Shown piece after piece: positions 7,037 through 15,814 of a stretch of DNA of 35,767 bases. The DNA is taken from the NCBI GenBank assembly GCA_028717055.1, contig JAQUOO010000001.1:1-35767 (forward strand), written 5' to 3'. The stretch's first letter is position 1; every line of letters begins with the position of its first letter. Made by a program: the position numbers and the translations under genes. Source of the stretch: Candidatus Omnitrophota bacterium. Its GTDB lineage: Bacteria; Omnitrophota; Gorgyraeia; Gygaellales; Profunditerraquicolaceae. A model generated the notes under the pieces. That model did not search any database. It was given only the letters and a program-made list of their open reading frames with translations, and had not been told where the DNA came from.

Positions 7037-8197
7037 ATGCAGAACATCCTTTTTGAAAAAGAAAAAATCGGTGAACTGGAGCTGAAAAACCGTTTCTTAA
7101 TGTCCGCAGGGACAGGTACCTGGAATGCCGATCAGGATAACATTCCGCATGACGGCGACGGCTATATCCATTTTGAGATCGCCAGTGGCGGGGTGGCGAT
7201 GGTTATAAGCGGCGGCTTAAATGTCAGCCCTTCCGGGGTTAGTACTTCCCATTCCGGGATGTTCGCCGATGACAGAAGCGCCCCTTTTATGAGCATCTTC
7301 GCCAAAAGAATTAAGGATGGCGGAGCCCTTGCCTGTCTTCAGATATCTCATGGAGGGATGTGGGCCTGGAAATATGCTAAAAAAAGAAATATCGCTCCTT
7401 TTGCTCCTTCATTCATTGTTGACGCCGAATTAGGCGATTACAGTGTTTCCAGGAGAATAGATTTGCCTGCTACCGAGGGGCAAATATGCGAATTGATAGA
7501 AGCCTACGGTAACGCGGCGTTGCGGGCTAAAAAATGCGGTTTTGACGCGGTGGAAGTGCATGCCGCGCATGAGGCGTTGTTATCTCAAATGCTGTCGCCT
7601 GTTTCTAACATACGCAAGGATAAATGGGGCGGTAGTGTAGAAAACCGCGCCAGATTCCATATTGAAGTCCTACGTAATATTCGTAGCAAAGTCGGCAAGA
7701 GCTTCCCAGTGATAATGAAGCTGGGGGTTAAAGATATGCTGGAGGGTGGGCTTTCGTTTGAGGATGGAGTCGCTGCAGCTAAGATAATCGTTGAAAAGGG
7801 CGGCGTTGATGCTATCGAGGTAAGCCAGGGCTTAAGCCCGGGCTTATTGGATTTTGCGTATTCTTCGATGCGGACCGGAATTACGCGTTTAGAAAACGAG
7901 GGGTATTACCGCCATTGGGCAAAGCTGGTTAAAGGCGCCATAAGCCATACAGGTGCAAAAGTCATCATGCAGGGAGGCCTTAGGTCTTTTGAATTGATGC
8001 AGGAAGTTATCGAAAAGAAAGAAGCGGATTTTGTTTCCATGTGCCGGCCGTATATATGCGAGAGCGCGATTATAAAAAGATGGATGGGCTCCGACAGGAA
8101 AAAATCTGCCTGTATATCCTGCAATAAATGTATTATAAGGGCATATACCGAAGGCAAGAAACTCGAATGTGTGCTAAAGTCAGGCAATGGGGGATAA
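7037..8197 (+). CDS. NADH:flavin oxidoreductase, Old Yellow Enzyme family, with C-terminal Fe-S cysteines
   Basis: This FMN-binding TIM-barrel oxidoreductase of 386 residues starts at ATG 7037, preceded by GGAAGGG; the frame is open further up to ATG 6983 but without a better ribosome-binding site. Family landmarks are LKNRFLMSAG near the N-terminus, QISHGG, the active-site region FDAVEVHAAHEALLSQMLSP, NIRKDKWGGSVENRARF, and the phosphate-binding IMQGGLRS. The last 20 or so residues hold CISCNKC plus a further Cys, like the 4Fe-4S site of 2,4-dienoyl-CoA reductase or trimethylamine dehydrogenase. The FAD/NAD(P) C-terminal domains of those enzymes are absent. The electron donor and substrate are unknown. 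Confidence 0.85.
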   Translation: MQNILFEKEKIGELELKNRFLMSAGTGTWNADQDNIPHDGDGYIHFEIASGGVAMVISGGLNVSPSGVSTSHSGMFADDRSAPFMSIFAKRIKDGGALACLQISHGGMWAWKYAKKRNIAPFAPSFIVDAELGDYSVSRRIDLPATEGQICELIEAYGNAALRAKKCGFDAVEVHAAHEALLSQMLSPVSNIRKDKWGGSVENRARFHIEVLRNIRSKVGKSFPVIMKLGVKDMLEGGLSFEDGVAAAKIIVEKGGVDAIEVSQGLSPGLLDFAYSSMRTGITRLENEGYYRHWAKLVKGAISHTGAKVIMQGGLRSFELMQEVIEKKEADFVSMCRPYICESAIIKRWMGSDRKKSACISCNKCIIRAYTEGKKLECVLKSGNGG

Positions 8198-8231
8198 ATT
8201 GTAAGATTTCCTTTTTTAGGATAAAACTACT

Positions 8232-9425
8232 ATGAAAAACAAAGAAGGCCGTGTTTTTTCTTTCGGGCTTTTTATAGCGGATATGATATATAGCCAGGAG
8301 CCGCAAGATGCCTTGCCGGATGAGTTCCTGGGTATAAAAAGGGCCCGGGGCGATAACGCGATAGTCGCTGTTCCCGCGGAGTGGATCGCGCAGGCCCTTG
8401 ACGCATTAAAGAAGAAGGGCGTTCCTATCGGGACCAATTTTGGCGGTCCGGCTAACGCCATGGTTTCTGTATTGGCTGCGCTTACGCCAAAAGCAAAAAT
8501 TACTTTGATCGCTTTCTGCGGCAATGACGAGGCAGGCCGGGCCAATATCGTTTATTTGGAAAGGTTGGGCGTAGATACGCATGTCCTAAGAGAGTCAATG
8601 CGGACAGGCGAGGTTTCCGCCTGCAATTTAATCCGTAATTTGGGCTCTGCGAAAGATTTTACCATCTACTTGACGCCCGCAGAAGAATTCTGTTATTCCA
8701 AATGGATACCGGGAGACCTGAAAGAGCAGGACATAGTGCATTTAGGAGGGCTAGACCTCATCTTTTGTCCTAACGGCCTGCCCGAGAAGGAAAAGCGGGC
8801 AAAATATAAGAAAAATATCGATGAGATGGTCAAGATATCCCGCATGGCCCGCCAGAATGGCGCGATCGTAGTGGCAGATTTTTTCATGCAAGACCCGGGT
8901 TTTTGGGAAATGGTCCCGGACAGTTTTTTTAAAGATGTCAATGCGGCAAAACCGGGCATTGCGCAGGCATTGCCTATTTATAACAGCCGCCATAAGAACG
9001 ATCCGATAAAACTGGATGTTTCAGACCCGCAACGGCTGATGAAAAAATGCAGGCAGGAGCTTTTCAATATCCAGGACTTTTTATTAAAGCTTGGGTTTGG
9101 GGCGGTATTCATGACGTTGGATGTGGGCGGTTCAATCATTTCCGCCCAGGAAGGCAGCATCTTCGGCAAGGTTCCTTCAAGGCACGTCCCGGTTATTCCG
9201 GCCGGAAAATTTGTGGACGGTACCGGTTGTGGAGACGCTTTTGCAGCCGGAATTATTTACGGCATACGTGAAGGCCAGGATATGTTTGATACTGCCTGTT
9301 TTGCCTCTGCCGTAGGCAGCCTTATTGCCGAGCGCGTAGGAGTTACTATCGAGGAGCAATATACAGGGCAGGGAAAATGGCTGCCGGTGGTTCAGAAAAG
9401 GTTACTCCAGCGCGACGAGGTATAA
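8232..9425 (+). CDS. PfkB-family carbohydrate kinase
   Basis: This 397-residue protein has the ribokinase/PfkB pattern. A glycine-rich substrate segment (GTNFGGPANAMVSVLAAL) is followed by IAFCGNDEAGR, and the C-terminal signature DGTGCGDAFAAGI holds the catalytic Asp. It is longer than typical family members (about 300-330 residues), with extra sequence around residues 170-260. It follows the flavin oxidoreductase by 34 bases. The sugar or nucleoside substrate cannot be read. A promoter and two hairpins follow the stop, so transcription may end here. Confidence 0.85.
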   Translation: MKNKEGRVFSFGLFIADMIYSQEPQDALPDEFLGIKRARGDNAIVAVPAEWIAQALDALKKKGVPIGTNFGGPANAMVSVLAALTPKAKITLIAFCGNDEAGRANIVYLERLGVDTHVLRESMRTGEVSACNLIRNLGSAKDFTIYLTPAEEFCYSKWIPGDLKEQDIVHLGGLDLIFCPNGLPEKEKRAKYKKNIDEMVKISRMARQNGAIVVADFFMQDPGFWEMVPDSFFKDVNAAKPGIAQALPIYNSRHKNDPIKLDVSDPQRLMKKCRQELFNIQDFLLKLGFGAVFMTLDVGGSIISAQEGSIFGKVPSRHVPVIPAGKFVDGTGCGDAFAAGIIYGIREGQDMFDTACFASAVGSLIAERVGVTIEEQYTGQGKWLPVVQKRLLQRDEV

Positions 9426-9448
9426 AATTCCTGAAACCGCAGTTCCTC

Positions 9449-9476
9449 TTGTTTTTCCGCGTAATTAGTCTATAAT
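9449..9476 (+). promoter_or_regulatory. Predicted sigma70-type promoter for the DUF2284 gene
   Basis: TTGTTT (9449-9454) and a perfect TATAAT (9471-9476) are separated by 16 bases. The gene starts at 9617, so the transcript would carry a leader of roughly 130 bases that includes the two hairpins listed next. Confidence 0.55.
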
Positions 9477-9497
9477 ACATACCTATAGAAACAGAGA

Positions 9498-9527
9498 GGC
9501 TCCTCTTCATTACATACGAGAGGGGCT
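9498..9527 (+). other. Leader hairpin 1
   Basis: GGCTCCTCT (9498-9506) pairs with AGAGGGGCT (9519-9527) over nine positions, counting two G-U pairs, around a 12-base loop. An A/T-rich tract follows. It could end the PfkB transcript or be the first stem of the leader ahead of the DUF2284 gene. Confidence 0.45.
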
Positions 9528-9567
9528 AAAATTTTATTTCGCCCGCCTGAAACTCCCTATTGTTTTT

Positions 9568-9599
9568 GTCTCTAATACCGGGTAGAGACGAGCTTTTTT
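9568..9599 (+). terminator. Leader hairpin 2 with T-tract, terminator-like
   Basis: GTCTCT (9568-9573) pairs with AGAGAC (9584-9589), and six T follow at 9594-9599 after a short GAGC. It lies 18 bases before the DUF2284 start and downstream of its promoter, so if it works it would attenuate that gene. The stem is short and the T-tract is offset, so the call is uncertain. Confidence 0.4.
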
Positions 9600-9616
9600 A
9601 TTGAGGATTTTATCGC

Positions 9617-10114
9617 ATGCCTAAATTCTCAAAATACATAAAACGCGCGAAAGAATTGGGCGCAAAAGAGGCCAGGGCCATTCCGGTTAAAACCATAGTT
9701 GTCGCGGAATGGGTAAGGATGAAATGCCAGTTTGGCTGCGATGGGTTCGGCCAATCTTTAACCTGTCCGCCATATTCACCGGTTCCCGAATTAACCCGCC
9801 GTATGCTAACGTATTATAAGTATGCGTTGCTTGTTCATGGCGATGAATACTCGGATATCCATTCCCTTATCCCTGGATTAGAACGGGAAATATTTCTGGA
9901 CGGATACTTTAAGGCTTTTGGAATGGGCGCAGGACCTTGTAATCTTTGCGCAAAATGCGCCAAATTCTGCCGCCATCCGGATAAAACAAGGCCGTCTATG
10001 GAGGCCTGTGGTATAGATGTCTATACAACCGTAAGGTCTAATGGATTTCCGATTAAAGTGTTAAATACGCCGGGTTGCAAAGGCAACTACTACGGGATTG
10101 TATTGATTGAATAA
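9617..10114 (+). CDS. DUF2284 family predicted metal-binding protein
   Basis: This 165-residue cysteine-rich protein matches the DUF2284 pattern: CQFGCDGFGQSLTCPPYSP near residue 40, then GPCNLCAKCAKFCRHPDKTRPSMEACGIDVY, and a C-terminal NYYGIVLIE. The conserved cysteines probably bind an Fe-S cluster or another metal. The function of the family is not established. Its genes often sit near corrinoid or methyl-transfer genes in anaerobes; here the neighbour is a methyltransferase 32 bases downstream. Expression may be controlled through the hairpin-bearing leader upstream. Confidence 0.8.
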   Translation: MPKFSKYIKRAKELGAKEARAIPVKTIVVAEWVRMKCQFGCDGFGQSLTCPPYSPVPELTRRMLTYYKYALLVHGDEYSDIHSLIPGLEREIFLDGYFKAFGMGAGPCNLCAKCAKFCRHPDKTRPSMEACGIDVYTTVRSNGFPIKVLNTPGCKGNYYGIVLIE

Positions 10115-10146
10115 TAATTGAAGGCGCAAGCTAAAAAGGGATAGGT

Positions 10147-10896
10147 ATGAAGAATTCTTTATGCAAGAAGAACTATAAAATTACTACCAGAAATTGGTTT
10201 AACCGTTGGTCAAATAAATATGACCAGACCTTGGGAAGAATCGGCTTTCACAGGGAATTGCTGGATTTAGTGGTGAGGAGTAGTAAGGTTAAGGATTGCG
10301 ATAAGGTTTTGGATATCGGCTGCGGTACGGGATTGCTTAGCTTGAGGTTATTGCAGAAAGCCGGTTGCTCCATTACCGGCATTGATATTTCCGAGGAGAT
10401 GCTCGCAATATTTAAAGGCAAAATAAAAGAGTCAGGTTTAGAGCAAAAAATCGAATCCAGGTTAATGGATATCGATTCACTTAATTTCAAGAACAACACA
10501 TTTGATGCGGCGGTGTCTTCCGTTGTTCTGCATCATTTGAAGGATAAGCCCAAGGCATTAAAGAAAATATATAAACTTCTTAAGCCGGGAGGGCTTTTTG
10601 TCATCGGCGAAGTTGATATGGATTCTACCGGCAGCCATGCTGACACGAAGAGGCTTCAACGTATGTTACGCGTTTTAGAACAAGAATGGATCCCGGCATT
10701 AAGAGATGCGGGCGTTGAAGCTTTTGCGCAGATGTATAGCAATGGGATAAAGCATATTTTGAATCAAGGCGAGTATTGCTTAAGCCTCAAACAATGGGCT
10801 GCGATTTGCAGGAAAGCGGGCTTTAGCCGGGTTACTATTAAGAGGGTTCCGCATTATAAATGTTTTGGCGTAGTGGTAGCTAAGAAGCCCGGATAG
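10147..10896 (+). CDS. Class I SAM-dependent methyltransferase
   Basis: This 249-residue protein has a Methyltransf_11/25-type core: motif I VLDIGCGTGLLSLRL (around residues 56-70), GIDISEEML for motif II, and FDAAVSSVVLHHLKDKP, then LLKPGGLFVIGEVD. It has an N-terminal cap region (NWFNRWSNKYDQTLGR), typical of small-molecule or quinone-type methyltransferases. It lies 32 bases after the DUF2284 gene and is probably co-transcribed. The substrate is unknown. Confidence 0.8.
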   Translation: MKNSLCKKNYKITTRNWFNRWSNKYDQTLGRIGFHRELLDLVVRSSKVKDCDKVLDIGCGTGLLSLRLLQKAGCSITGIDISEEMLAIFKGKIKESGLEQKIESRLMDIDSLNFKNNTFDAAVSSVVLHHLKDKPKALKKIYKLLKPGGLFVIGEVDMDSTGSHADTKRLQRMLRVLEQEWIPALRDAGVEAFAQMYSNGIKHILNQGEYCLSLKQWAAICRKAGFSRVTIKRVPHYKCFGVVVAKKPG

Positions 10897-10901
10897 AATA
10901 G

Positions 10902-11240
10902 AGGCTTCTTCTTTTGAAATACGGCGCTAATATCAATGCCAGACGCGTTGATGACGGCTCAACGCCTTTGTATATCGCAGCATTCAAGAGCGGTAAAAAG
11001 GGTCATGTCGAAGCAGCGAGGGTTCTTCTTGAGAATAACGCGGATGTTAATATGAAGGCAAACAACGGATCAACCGCGCTTTCGGTCGCCATATTTCGCA
11101 ATAATACCGGGATGATAGATCTATTGCGTCGATATGGAGCAAAACAGGGAATGGTGAATAAACGGGGAACGAAAAACCGTCCGGATTTTGAAGCCTATGA
11201 TCGCAATAGCGGTTGCAGGTCTTTTTACGTGTTTGACTGA
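10902..11240 (+). pseudogene. Ankyrin-repeat protein remnant, 5' truncated
   Basis: The frame encodes about three ankyrin units (RLLLLKYGANINA, GSTPLYIAAF...ARVLLENNADVN, GSTALSVAIFRNN...LLRRYGAK). It is open back to a stop at 10899-10901, and the homology begins in the middle of a repeat helix right at that stop, five bases after the methyltransferase ends. The only nearby start is TTG 10914, with no ribosome-binding site. I read this as the 3' part of a larger ankyrin gene cut by a deletion or insertion. A short translated product cannot be excluded. Confidence 0.6.
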
Positions 11241-11376
11241 AATAAAAATATAGCAGCGTCTATTTTTAGGCCTATCTATCGCTCTATCTGCGCAGTATCA
11301 CCGTTTTTTAAAGAAGAAATTCTACTATTGTAAGTGTTAGGGTTCGAAAAAACGTACACCGCCAAAGAGTTTTTTG
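11241..11376 (+). other. Gene-free stretch upstream of the porin-gad operon
   Basis: No coding frame of note and no clear terminator was seen. It carries a GCGTCTATT motif at about 11266 that also occurs in the hairpins near 28311 and 31889; the match is short and may be chance. Confidence 0.3.
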
Positions 11377-11405
11377 TTGAAACAATTTAGTTTCTATAGT
11401 AAAAT
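11377..11405 (+). promoter_or_regulatory. Predicted promoter of the oprB-gad operon
   Basis: TTGAAA (11377-11382) and TAAAAT (11400-11405) are separated by exactly 17 bases. The only possible start codon for the porin is GTG 11415, about 10 bases after the -10 box, so a transcript from this promoter would be nearly leaderless. Confidence 0.6.
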
Positions 11406-11414
11406 ATCCAAACA

Positions 11415-12818
11415 GTGAGTGCTGAAAATAAGATCTGGATAGAAATTAAAGGACAGCTTTCTAGAAGCAGAAGAGTTGTCCTATTTTTTTCTCTTCTAAA
11501 CGCAATATTGTTAGTTTCGATAGCTTATGGCGCTCCAGTCGAATACGCCTCCGGGCAGAAAAATTCATGGTTTTCTTCCTGGTTCAGACAGGATACCCTT
11601 ACGGGGAATTGGGGAGGCCTGCGCAGCGATCTTGCGGGCAAGGGGATGGCTTTTTCTGCAAATTTCACTACGGACATTCTTGGCAATCCTGTTGGAGGCC
11701 TGGATCAGGCTGCCAGATATGCCGGCTTTTTGCAGGTTACGGCTGCGTTAGACCTTGAGAAGATAGCTTCCCTTAAAGGGTGGGCCTTGACCGCAACCAA
11801 CTACCTGGCTTCGGGAAGGAACCTTTCCAGTATAATCGGCAATTTCTATGGAGTTCAGGAGATTTATGCTTCCGGCGACTACTATTTTGGGATTTTAGAC
11901 CTTTCGGTAACGCTGCCGGGAGATAAAGTTATTTTAGAGGCGGGCCGGCTTTTTGCCGGCGATGTTTTTGCCACTTCTCCTTTGTGGCAATACTATGTAG
12001 GCGCCATCAATAGCAATATAATTTCTCTTTCCGGTAATATCTTTTTTCCTCATTTCCAGGTAGCAGCTTGGGGCGCGCGAGCCACCTATGAACCTGATAA
12101 GCAATGGCAGTTTGTCGGAGGCATCTATAATGCTGATCCAGCAGTCGGGAATTCGGATAAGCATGGTCTCGATTTCAATTTTGATACTGATCATGGTTAC
12201 TTGGCGATTGGCCAGTTAAGTTATAAACATCATCAGGAGCGCCAGGAAACAGGCCTTCCGGGAAGCGCTACTTTTGGAGGATACTATGAAAGTAGCAAAT
12301 TTACCGGTATTGCCGACTCAAGCCGGACTTGGCGGGGCAACTACGGATTCTATTTCATAATGGATCAAATGATTTACCGCGGCGATTGGCCGGAGTTCGA
12401 CGGGCCTTCGCATTTAAGTTCGGGAGCCAGATATTCTGAAAAAGTTAAGCATCCTTATTATCAGCAGAATGCTCAATTTGCAGACCGGCCTGTGGGATTA
12501 ACTGCCTGGTGGGCAGCATACCTTGCTCCGCAAAAAGATATAAACACCCAGACCTATCAGCTTGCCGCAGGATTGGTTTATCAAGGGTTGCCGCCTAACC
12601 GAAACCGCGATGTCACTGCTTTTTGCGTTATCTACGGTAATTTCAGCGATAAGCTTTCCGGCCAGGATGCCGAAACAGTGTTGGAACTCAATCATAGGTT
12701 TCAAATCAGCCCTTGGTGTTACATCACTCCGGATATCCAGTATATTTTTAATCCTAACGGCCAGCATAATATAGATAATGCCCTGGTTTTGGGCGCGGAA
12801 GCTAGTTTTAATTTTTAG
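11415..12818 (+). CDS. OprB-type carbohydrate-selective porin
   Basis: This 467-residue outer-membrane protein has a signal peptide with basic n-region and hydrophobic core (RRVVLFFSLLNAILLVSIAYGA) within the first 43 residues. The mature part opens with WFSSWFRQDTLTGNWGGLRSDLAGKGM, the hallmark of the OprB family, and ends in a phenylalanine after an amphipathic strand (LGAEASFNF), as in beta-barrels. OprB porins admit sugars; the substrate here is unknown. GTG 11415 is the only usable start because TAA lies in frame at 11400. It is 14 bases from the next gene, so it is the first gene of the operon that ends with gadC and a methyltransferase. Confidence 0.85.
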   Translation: MSAENKIWIEIKGQLSRSRRVVLFFSLLNAILLVSIAYGAPVEYASGQKNSWFSSWFRQDTLTGNWGGLRSDLAGKGMAFSANFTTDILGNPVGGLDQAARYAGFLQVTAALDLEKIASLKGWALTATNYLASGRNLSSIIGNFYGVQEIYASGDYYFGILDLSVTLPGDKVILEAGRLFAGDVFATSPLWQYYVGAINSNIISLSGNIFFPHFQVAAWGARATYEPDKQWQFVGGIYNADPAVGNSDKHGLDFNFDTDHGYLAIGQLSYKHHQERQETGLPGSATFGGYYESSKFTGIADSSRTWRGNYGFYFIMDQMIYRGDWPEFDGPSHLSSGARYSEKVKHPYYQQNAQFADRPVGLTAWWAAYLAPQKDINTQTYQLAAGLVYQGLPPNRNRDVTAFCVIYGNFSDKLSGQDAETVLELNHRFQISPWCYITPDIQYIFNPNGQHNIDNALVLGAEASFNF

Positions 12819-12832
12819 CGAGGAGGCTGGGA

Positions 12833-14386
12833 ATGAAAATAGGTTTAAGAAGGAAAATCAGGATAACTTTAATTTATCTGGCGGGTTTCCTGAGTTTGTT
12901 CTTTTTGGTTTCCTGCGGGCATTTAAATATCTCCAAGGCTTCTTCTCTTCGTCCGGTTTGCTCTCTTACCGCGCCTGGCCTTACCAATAATCCGACATGG
13001 GATATCATCGCTACTAACAGGCAGCCATTACTTTCATTTTTTAACGCTAAGGGCGGGATAGGCCAGAGGACTTATATTATTCAGCTGGATACGGCGGAAA
13101 CTTTTAACAGTAATAATTTCATTCAATACACAAAAGTCCCGGAGGCAAGCAAATATATTAGCGCTAAACTGGTTGATAAAAATAACTTATTGCTTGATAA
13201 CACAAGATATTACTGGCGCGTCCGGGCAGTGGATTCAGCCGGCAACTTGGGTCCTTGGGGAAGATCGCGTTTTTATGTAAATACCAAATCCGATGATGAA
13301 TTTATGGAATTAGTCAGGATACCCGTGAAGGGCGTTGAAGTCTCCAGCGGAGACAATCTTAAAAATATCAGCGATATTGATGACCCGGGCCAGGTTAGTT
13401 TCTGGCAGTCAACTCCTCCGGGTGAGCCCGCGCAGTGGGTAAAGTTTGATTTAGGGCAAGAGACGCAGGTCTCCAGGATTTGGATGCTCTCTAACACTGA
13501 CGGGACCGGAGACGGATGGCTTAAGGATTTTGTCTGGCAAGCTAGCGATGACGCGGATAAATGGGTTGATATTGAAGGCGCAACCATTAGAAATAATGAT
13601 ACCTATAGGAATATCATTGATATAACTCCGGTTAAAACGCGGTATCTCAGGTTATTCATTAAAGACTGGCATGGTTATGCTCCGCAGATTAACGCAATTA
13701 TTCTGTATTCACCGGGCAAGCCGCCTGTTCCCGATGCGCCGGAAGGAGATTATGTTTTGATCGTGGGTAACCAGATGAACGGTTTTACTTTTACCGAATT
13801 GGCCCGGGAAGTCGAAAGCTTGGGGTTAGGCTTAAAAACTCTGACTGTGCCTTGCCATGAGGTTTCTCTGGCGATGCTTGAGCGATTAAAGAATAAGCCG
13901 GTGGCGATCATCTTAAGCGGAAATAACGCGGACTATCCTAATATGCCGATGTTTGAGTTTAACGGCGAATATGAGATTATCCGGCGCAGCGATATACCGA
14001 TATTGGGTATCTGCTGCGGACATCAACAGTTAGCGATGGCCTACGGTTTTACCTATGCCAACAGTATGGGCTGGCCGGATATCTCCAGCATGGAAAAACC
14101 TCAAGCTCGGCAAAAAATAAAGATTATCAAAAATGATCCGATCTTTAGAGATATACCTGACCCGTTTGAAGGAGCCGAGATTCATGGATGGTCGATAGGC
14201 TATCTGCCGGAAGGATTTGAGGTTATTGCCCAGTCTGAGTATATCCAGGCCGTAAGGAATACCTCCCGGTTTATTTATGGCGAACAGTTCCACGCCGAGA
14301 TCAGGGTTGCTTATAATCAGGCTAAGCCATATCTGTTTAATTTCCTAAAGATGGCCAAAGAGAGAAGTACGGTTAATAAACCTTAA
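12833..14386 (+). CDS. Lipoprotein with discoidin-like domain and class I glutamine amidotransferase domain
   Basis: This 517-residue protein has a lipoprotein signal with lipobox LVSC (Cys28). Residues about 50-155 look like a fibronectin/Ig-like module (RYYWRVRAVDSAGNLGPWG). Residues about 165-295 look like an F5/8 type C (discoidin) carbohydrate-binding domain (WVKFDLGQETQVSRIWM, RYLRLFIKDW). Residues about 300-510 form a class I glutamine amidotransferase domain with nucleophile Cys394 in LGICCGHQ and the His487/Glu489 pair in QFHAE, so the triad is intact. Amidotransferase domains are normally cytoplasmic; an exported one could act as a free glutaminase or amidase. It starts 14 bases after the porin and ends 9 bases before gadB. 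Confidence 0.8.
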   Translation: MKIGLRRKIRITLIYLAGFLSLFFLVSCGHLNISKASSLRPVCSLTAPGLTNNPTWDIIATNRQPLLSFFNAKGGIGQRTYIIQLDTAETFNSNNFIQYTKVPEASKYISAKLVDKNNLLLDNTRYYWRVRAVDSAGNLGPWGRSRFYVNTKSDDEFMELVRIPVKGVEVSSGDNLKNISDIDDPGQVSFWQSTPPGEPAQWVKFDLGQETQVSRIWMLSNTDGTGDGWLKDFVWQASDDADKWVDIEGATIRNNDTYRNIIDITPVKTRYLRLFIKDWHGYAPQINAIILYSPGKPPVPDAPEGDYVLIVGNQMNGFTFTELAREVESLGLGLKTLTVPCHEVSLAMLERLKNKPVAIILSGNNADYPNMPMFEFNGEYEIIRRSDIPILGICCGHQQLAMAYGFTYANSMGWPDISSMEKPQARQKIKIIKNDPIFRDIPDPFEGAEIHGWSIGYLPEGFEVIAQSEYIQAVRNTSRFIYGEQFHAEIRVAYNQAKPYLFNFLKMAKERSTVNKP

Positions 14387-14395
14387 GGAGGAATT

Positions 14396-15802
14396 ATGTT
14401 ACATATCCGTAAAAAGCCGCATGAAACTAAAGAGGTTAAGGAGCTATTGGATCCGTTATATGGCGTAGTAGCGTTGGGCAAAGATATACCTAAATACAAA
14501 ATACCGGAAAAAGAGATGCCGGCTGCCATGGCCTATCGCATTGTCCGCGACGAGTTGATTCTTGACGGCAATTCCCGTCAGAATCTCGCCACTTTCTGCA
14601 CGACATATGTTGAGCCTGAAGCCCAACAGTTGATGACCGATTGTGTAGATAAGAATATGATTGATAAAGATGAGTATCCTCAGACTGCAGAGATCGAATG
14701 CCGCTGTGTCCATATTTTAGCCGATCTTTGGAATTCTCCAGAGGCTTCCTCTACTATAGGATGCTCTACCACCGGTTCAAGCGAGGCGGCGATGTTAGGA
14801 GGGTTAGCTTTGAAATGGCAATGGCGCAAGAAACGCCGGGCCGCTGGGAAAAGCGCGGAAAAGCCGAATTTAATTACCGGCCCTGTGCAGATCTGTTGGC
14901 ATAAGTTTTGCCGCTATTGGGATATAGAAATCAGGGAAATACCCATGGAAGGTGATAGGTATTTAATGAATGCCGAAGAAGTATTAAAGCGTTGTGATGA
15001 AAATACCATTGGTGTTGTTCCTACGTTAGGGGTTACTTTTACCGGCCAGTATGAGCCGGTCAGGGAAATAAGCCAGGCTTTGGACGGGCTGCAGAAAAAA
15101 ACCGGCTTGGATATCCCTATCCATGTGGACGCGGCAAGCGGCGGTTTCCTGGCGCCGTTTCTTTCTCCGGATTTGGTTTGGGATTTTCGCTTGGGCCGCG
15201 TAAAATCCATTAACGCCTCCGGGCACAAATTCGGCCTAGCGCCCTTAGGCGTGGGTTGGGTGGTCTGGAGAGACAAAGAAGACCTGCCGGAGGAGCTTAT
15301 TTTTAACGTCAACTATCTCGGCGGCAATATGCCGACTTTCGCGCTTAACTTTTCCCGTCCGGGAGGGGAGATTATCGCGCAGTATTATAATTTTCTGCGC
15401 TTGGGCAAAGAAGGTTATTATAAGATACAAAAGGCCTGCCAGGATGTGGCGGTTTATCTTGCCGGCCAGATCGCCAAGATGGGGCCTTTTGAGATTATAT
15501 ATGACGGCAAGGACGGGATTCCCGCTCTTTGTTGGAAATTAAAAGATGGTAAAAAATACGACTTTACCCTTTTTGATGTTGCCGACCGCCTGCGTTCGCG
15601 CGGCTGGCTGGTCCCGGCCTATTCGATGCCGGCAAACAGGCAGGACCTCATAATCCAGCGTATCCTGGTGCGCCGCGGATTCAGCCGCGATCTAGCGTCG
15701 TTATTGCTGGATGACCTGGAGCGCGCCCTGGAACATTTTAATCAACACCCGGTTGCCAAACCATTGACCGAAAAAGAGGCCGGAGGATTTAAACACAGTT
15801 AA
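14396..15802 (+). CDS. gadB: Glutamate decarboxylase, PLP-dependent
   Basis: This 468-residue protein is close in length and sequence to E. coli GadA/GadB (466 residues). It converts L-glutamate plus a proton to GABA and CO2. Seen motifs are GCSTTGSSEAAMLGGLALK, HVDAASGGFLAPF (Asp and Ala of the PLP pocket) and SGHKFGLAPLG with Schiff-base Lys278. The C-terminus ends in FKHS; in E. coli GadB the terminal FKHT contains the His that closes the active site at neutral pH, so the acid-dependent switch is probably kept (His467). GGAGG precedes ATG 14396. The antiporter gene follows after 12 bases. Confidence 0.93.
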   Translation: MLHIRKKPHETKEVKELLDPLYGVVALGKDIPKYKIPEKEMPAAMAYRIVRDELILDGNSRQNLATFCTTYVEPEAQQLMTDCVDKNMIDKDEYPQTAEIECRCVHILADLWNSPEASSTIGCSTTGSSEAAMLGGLALKWQWRKKRRAAGKSAEKPNLITGPVQICWHKFCRYWDIEIREIPMEGDRYLMNAEEVLKRCDENTIGVVPTLGVTFTGQYEPVREISQALDGLQKKTGLDIPIHVDAASGGFLAPFLSPDLVWDFRLGRVKSINASGHKFGLAPLGVGWVVWRDKEDLPEELIFNVNYLGGNMPTFALNFSRPGGEIIAQYYNFLRLGKEGYYKIQKACQDVAVYLAGQIAKMGPFEIIYDGKDGIPALCWKLKDGKKYDFTLFDVADRLRSRGWLVPAYSMPANRQDLIIQRILVRRGFSRDLASLLLDDLERALEHFNQHPVAKPLTEKEAGGFKHS

Positions 15803-15814
15803 GCCGGAGGGAAT

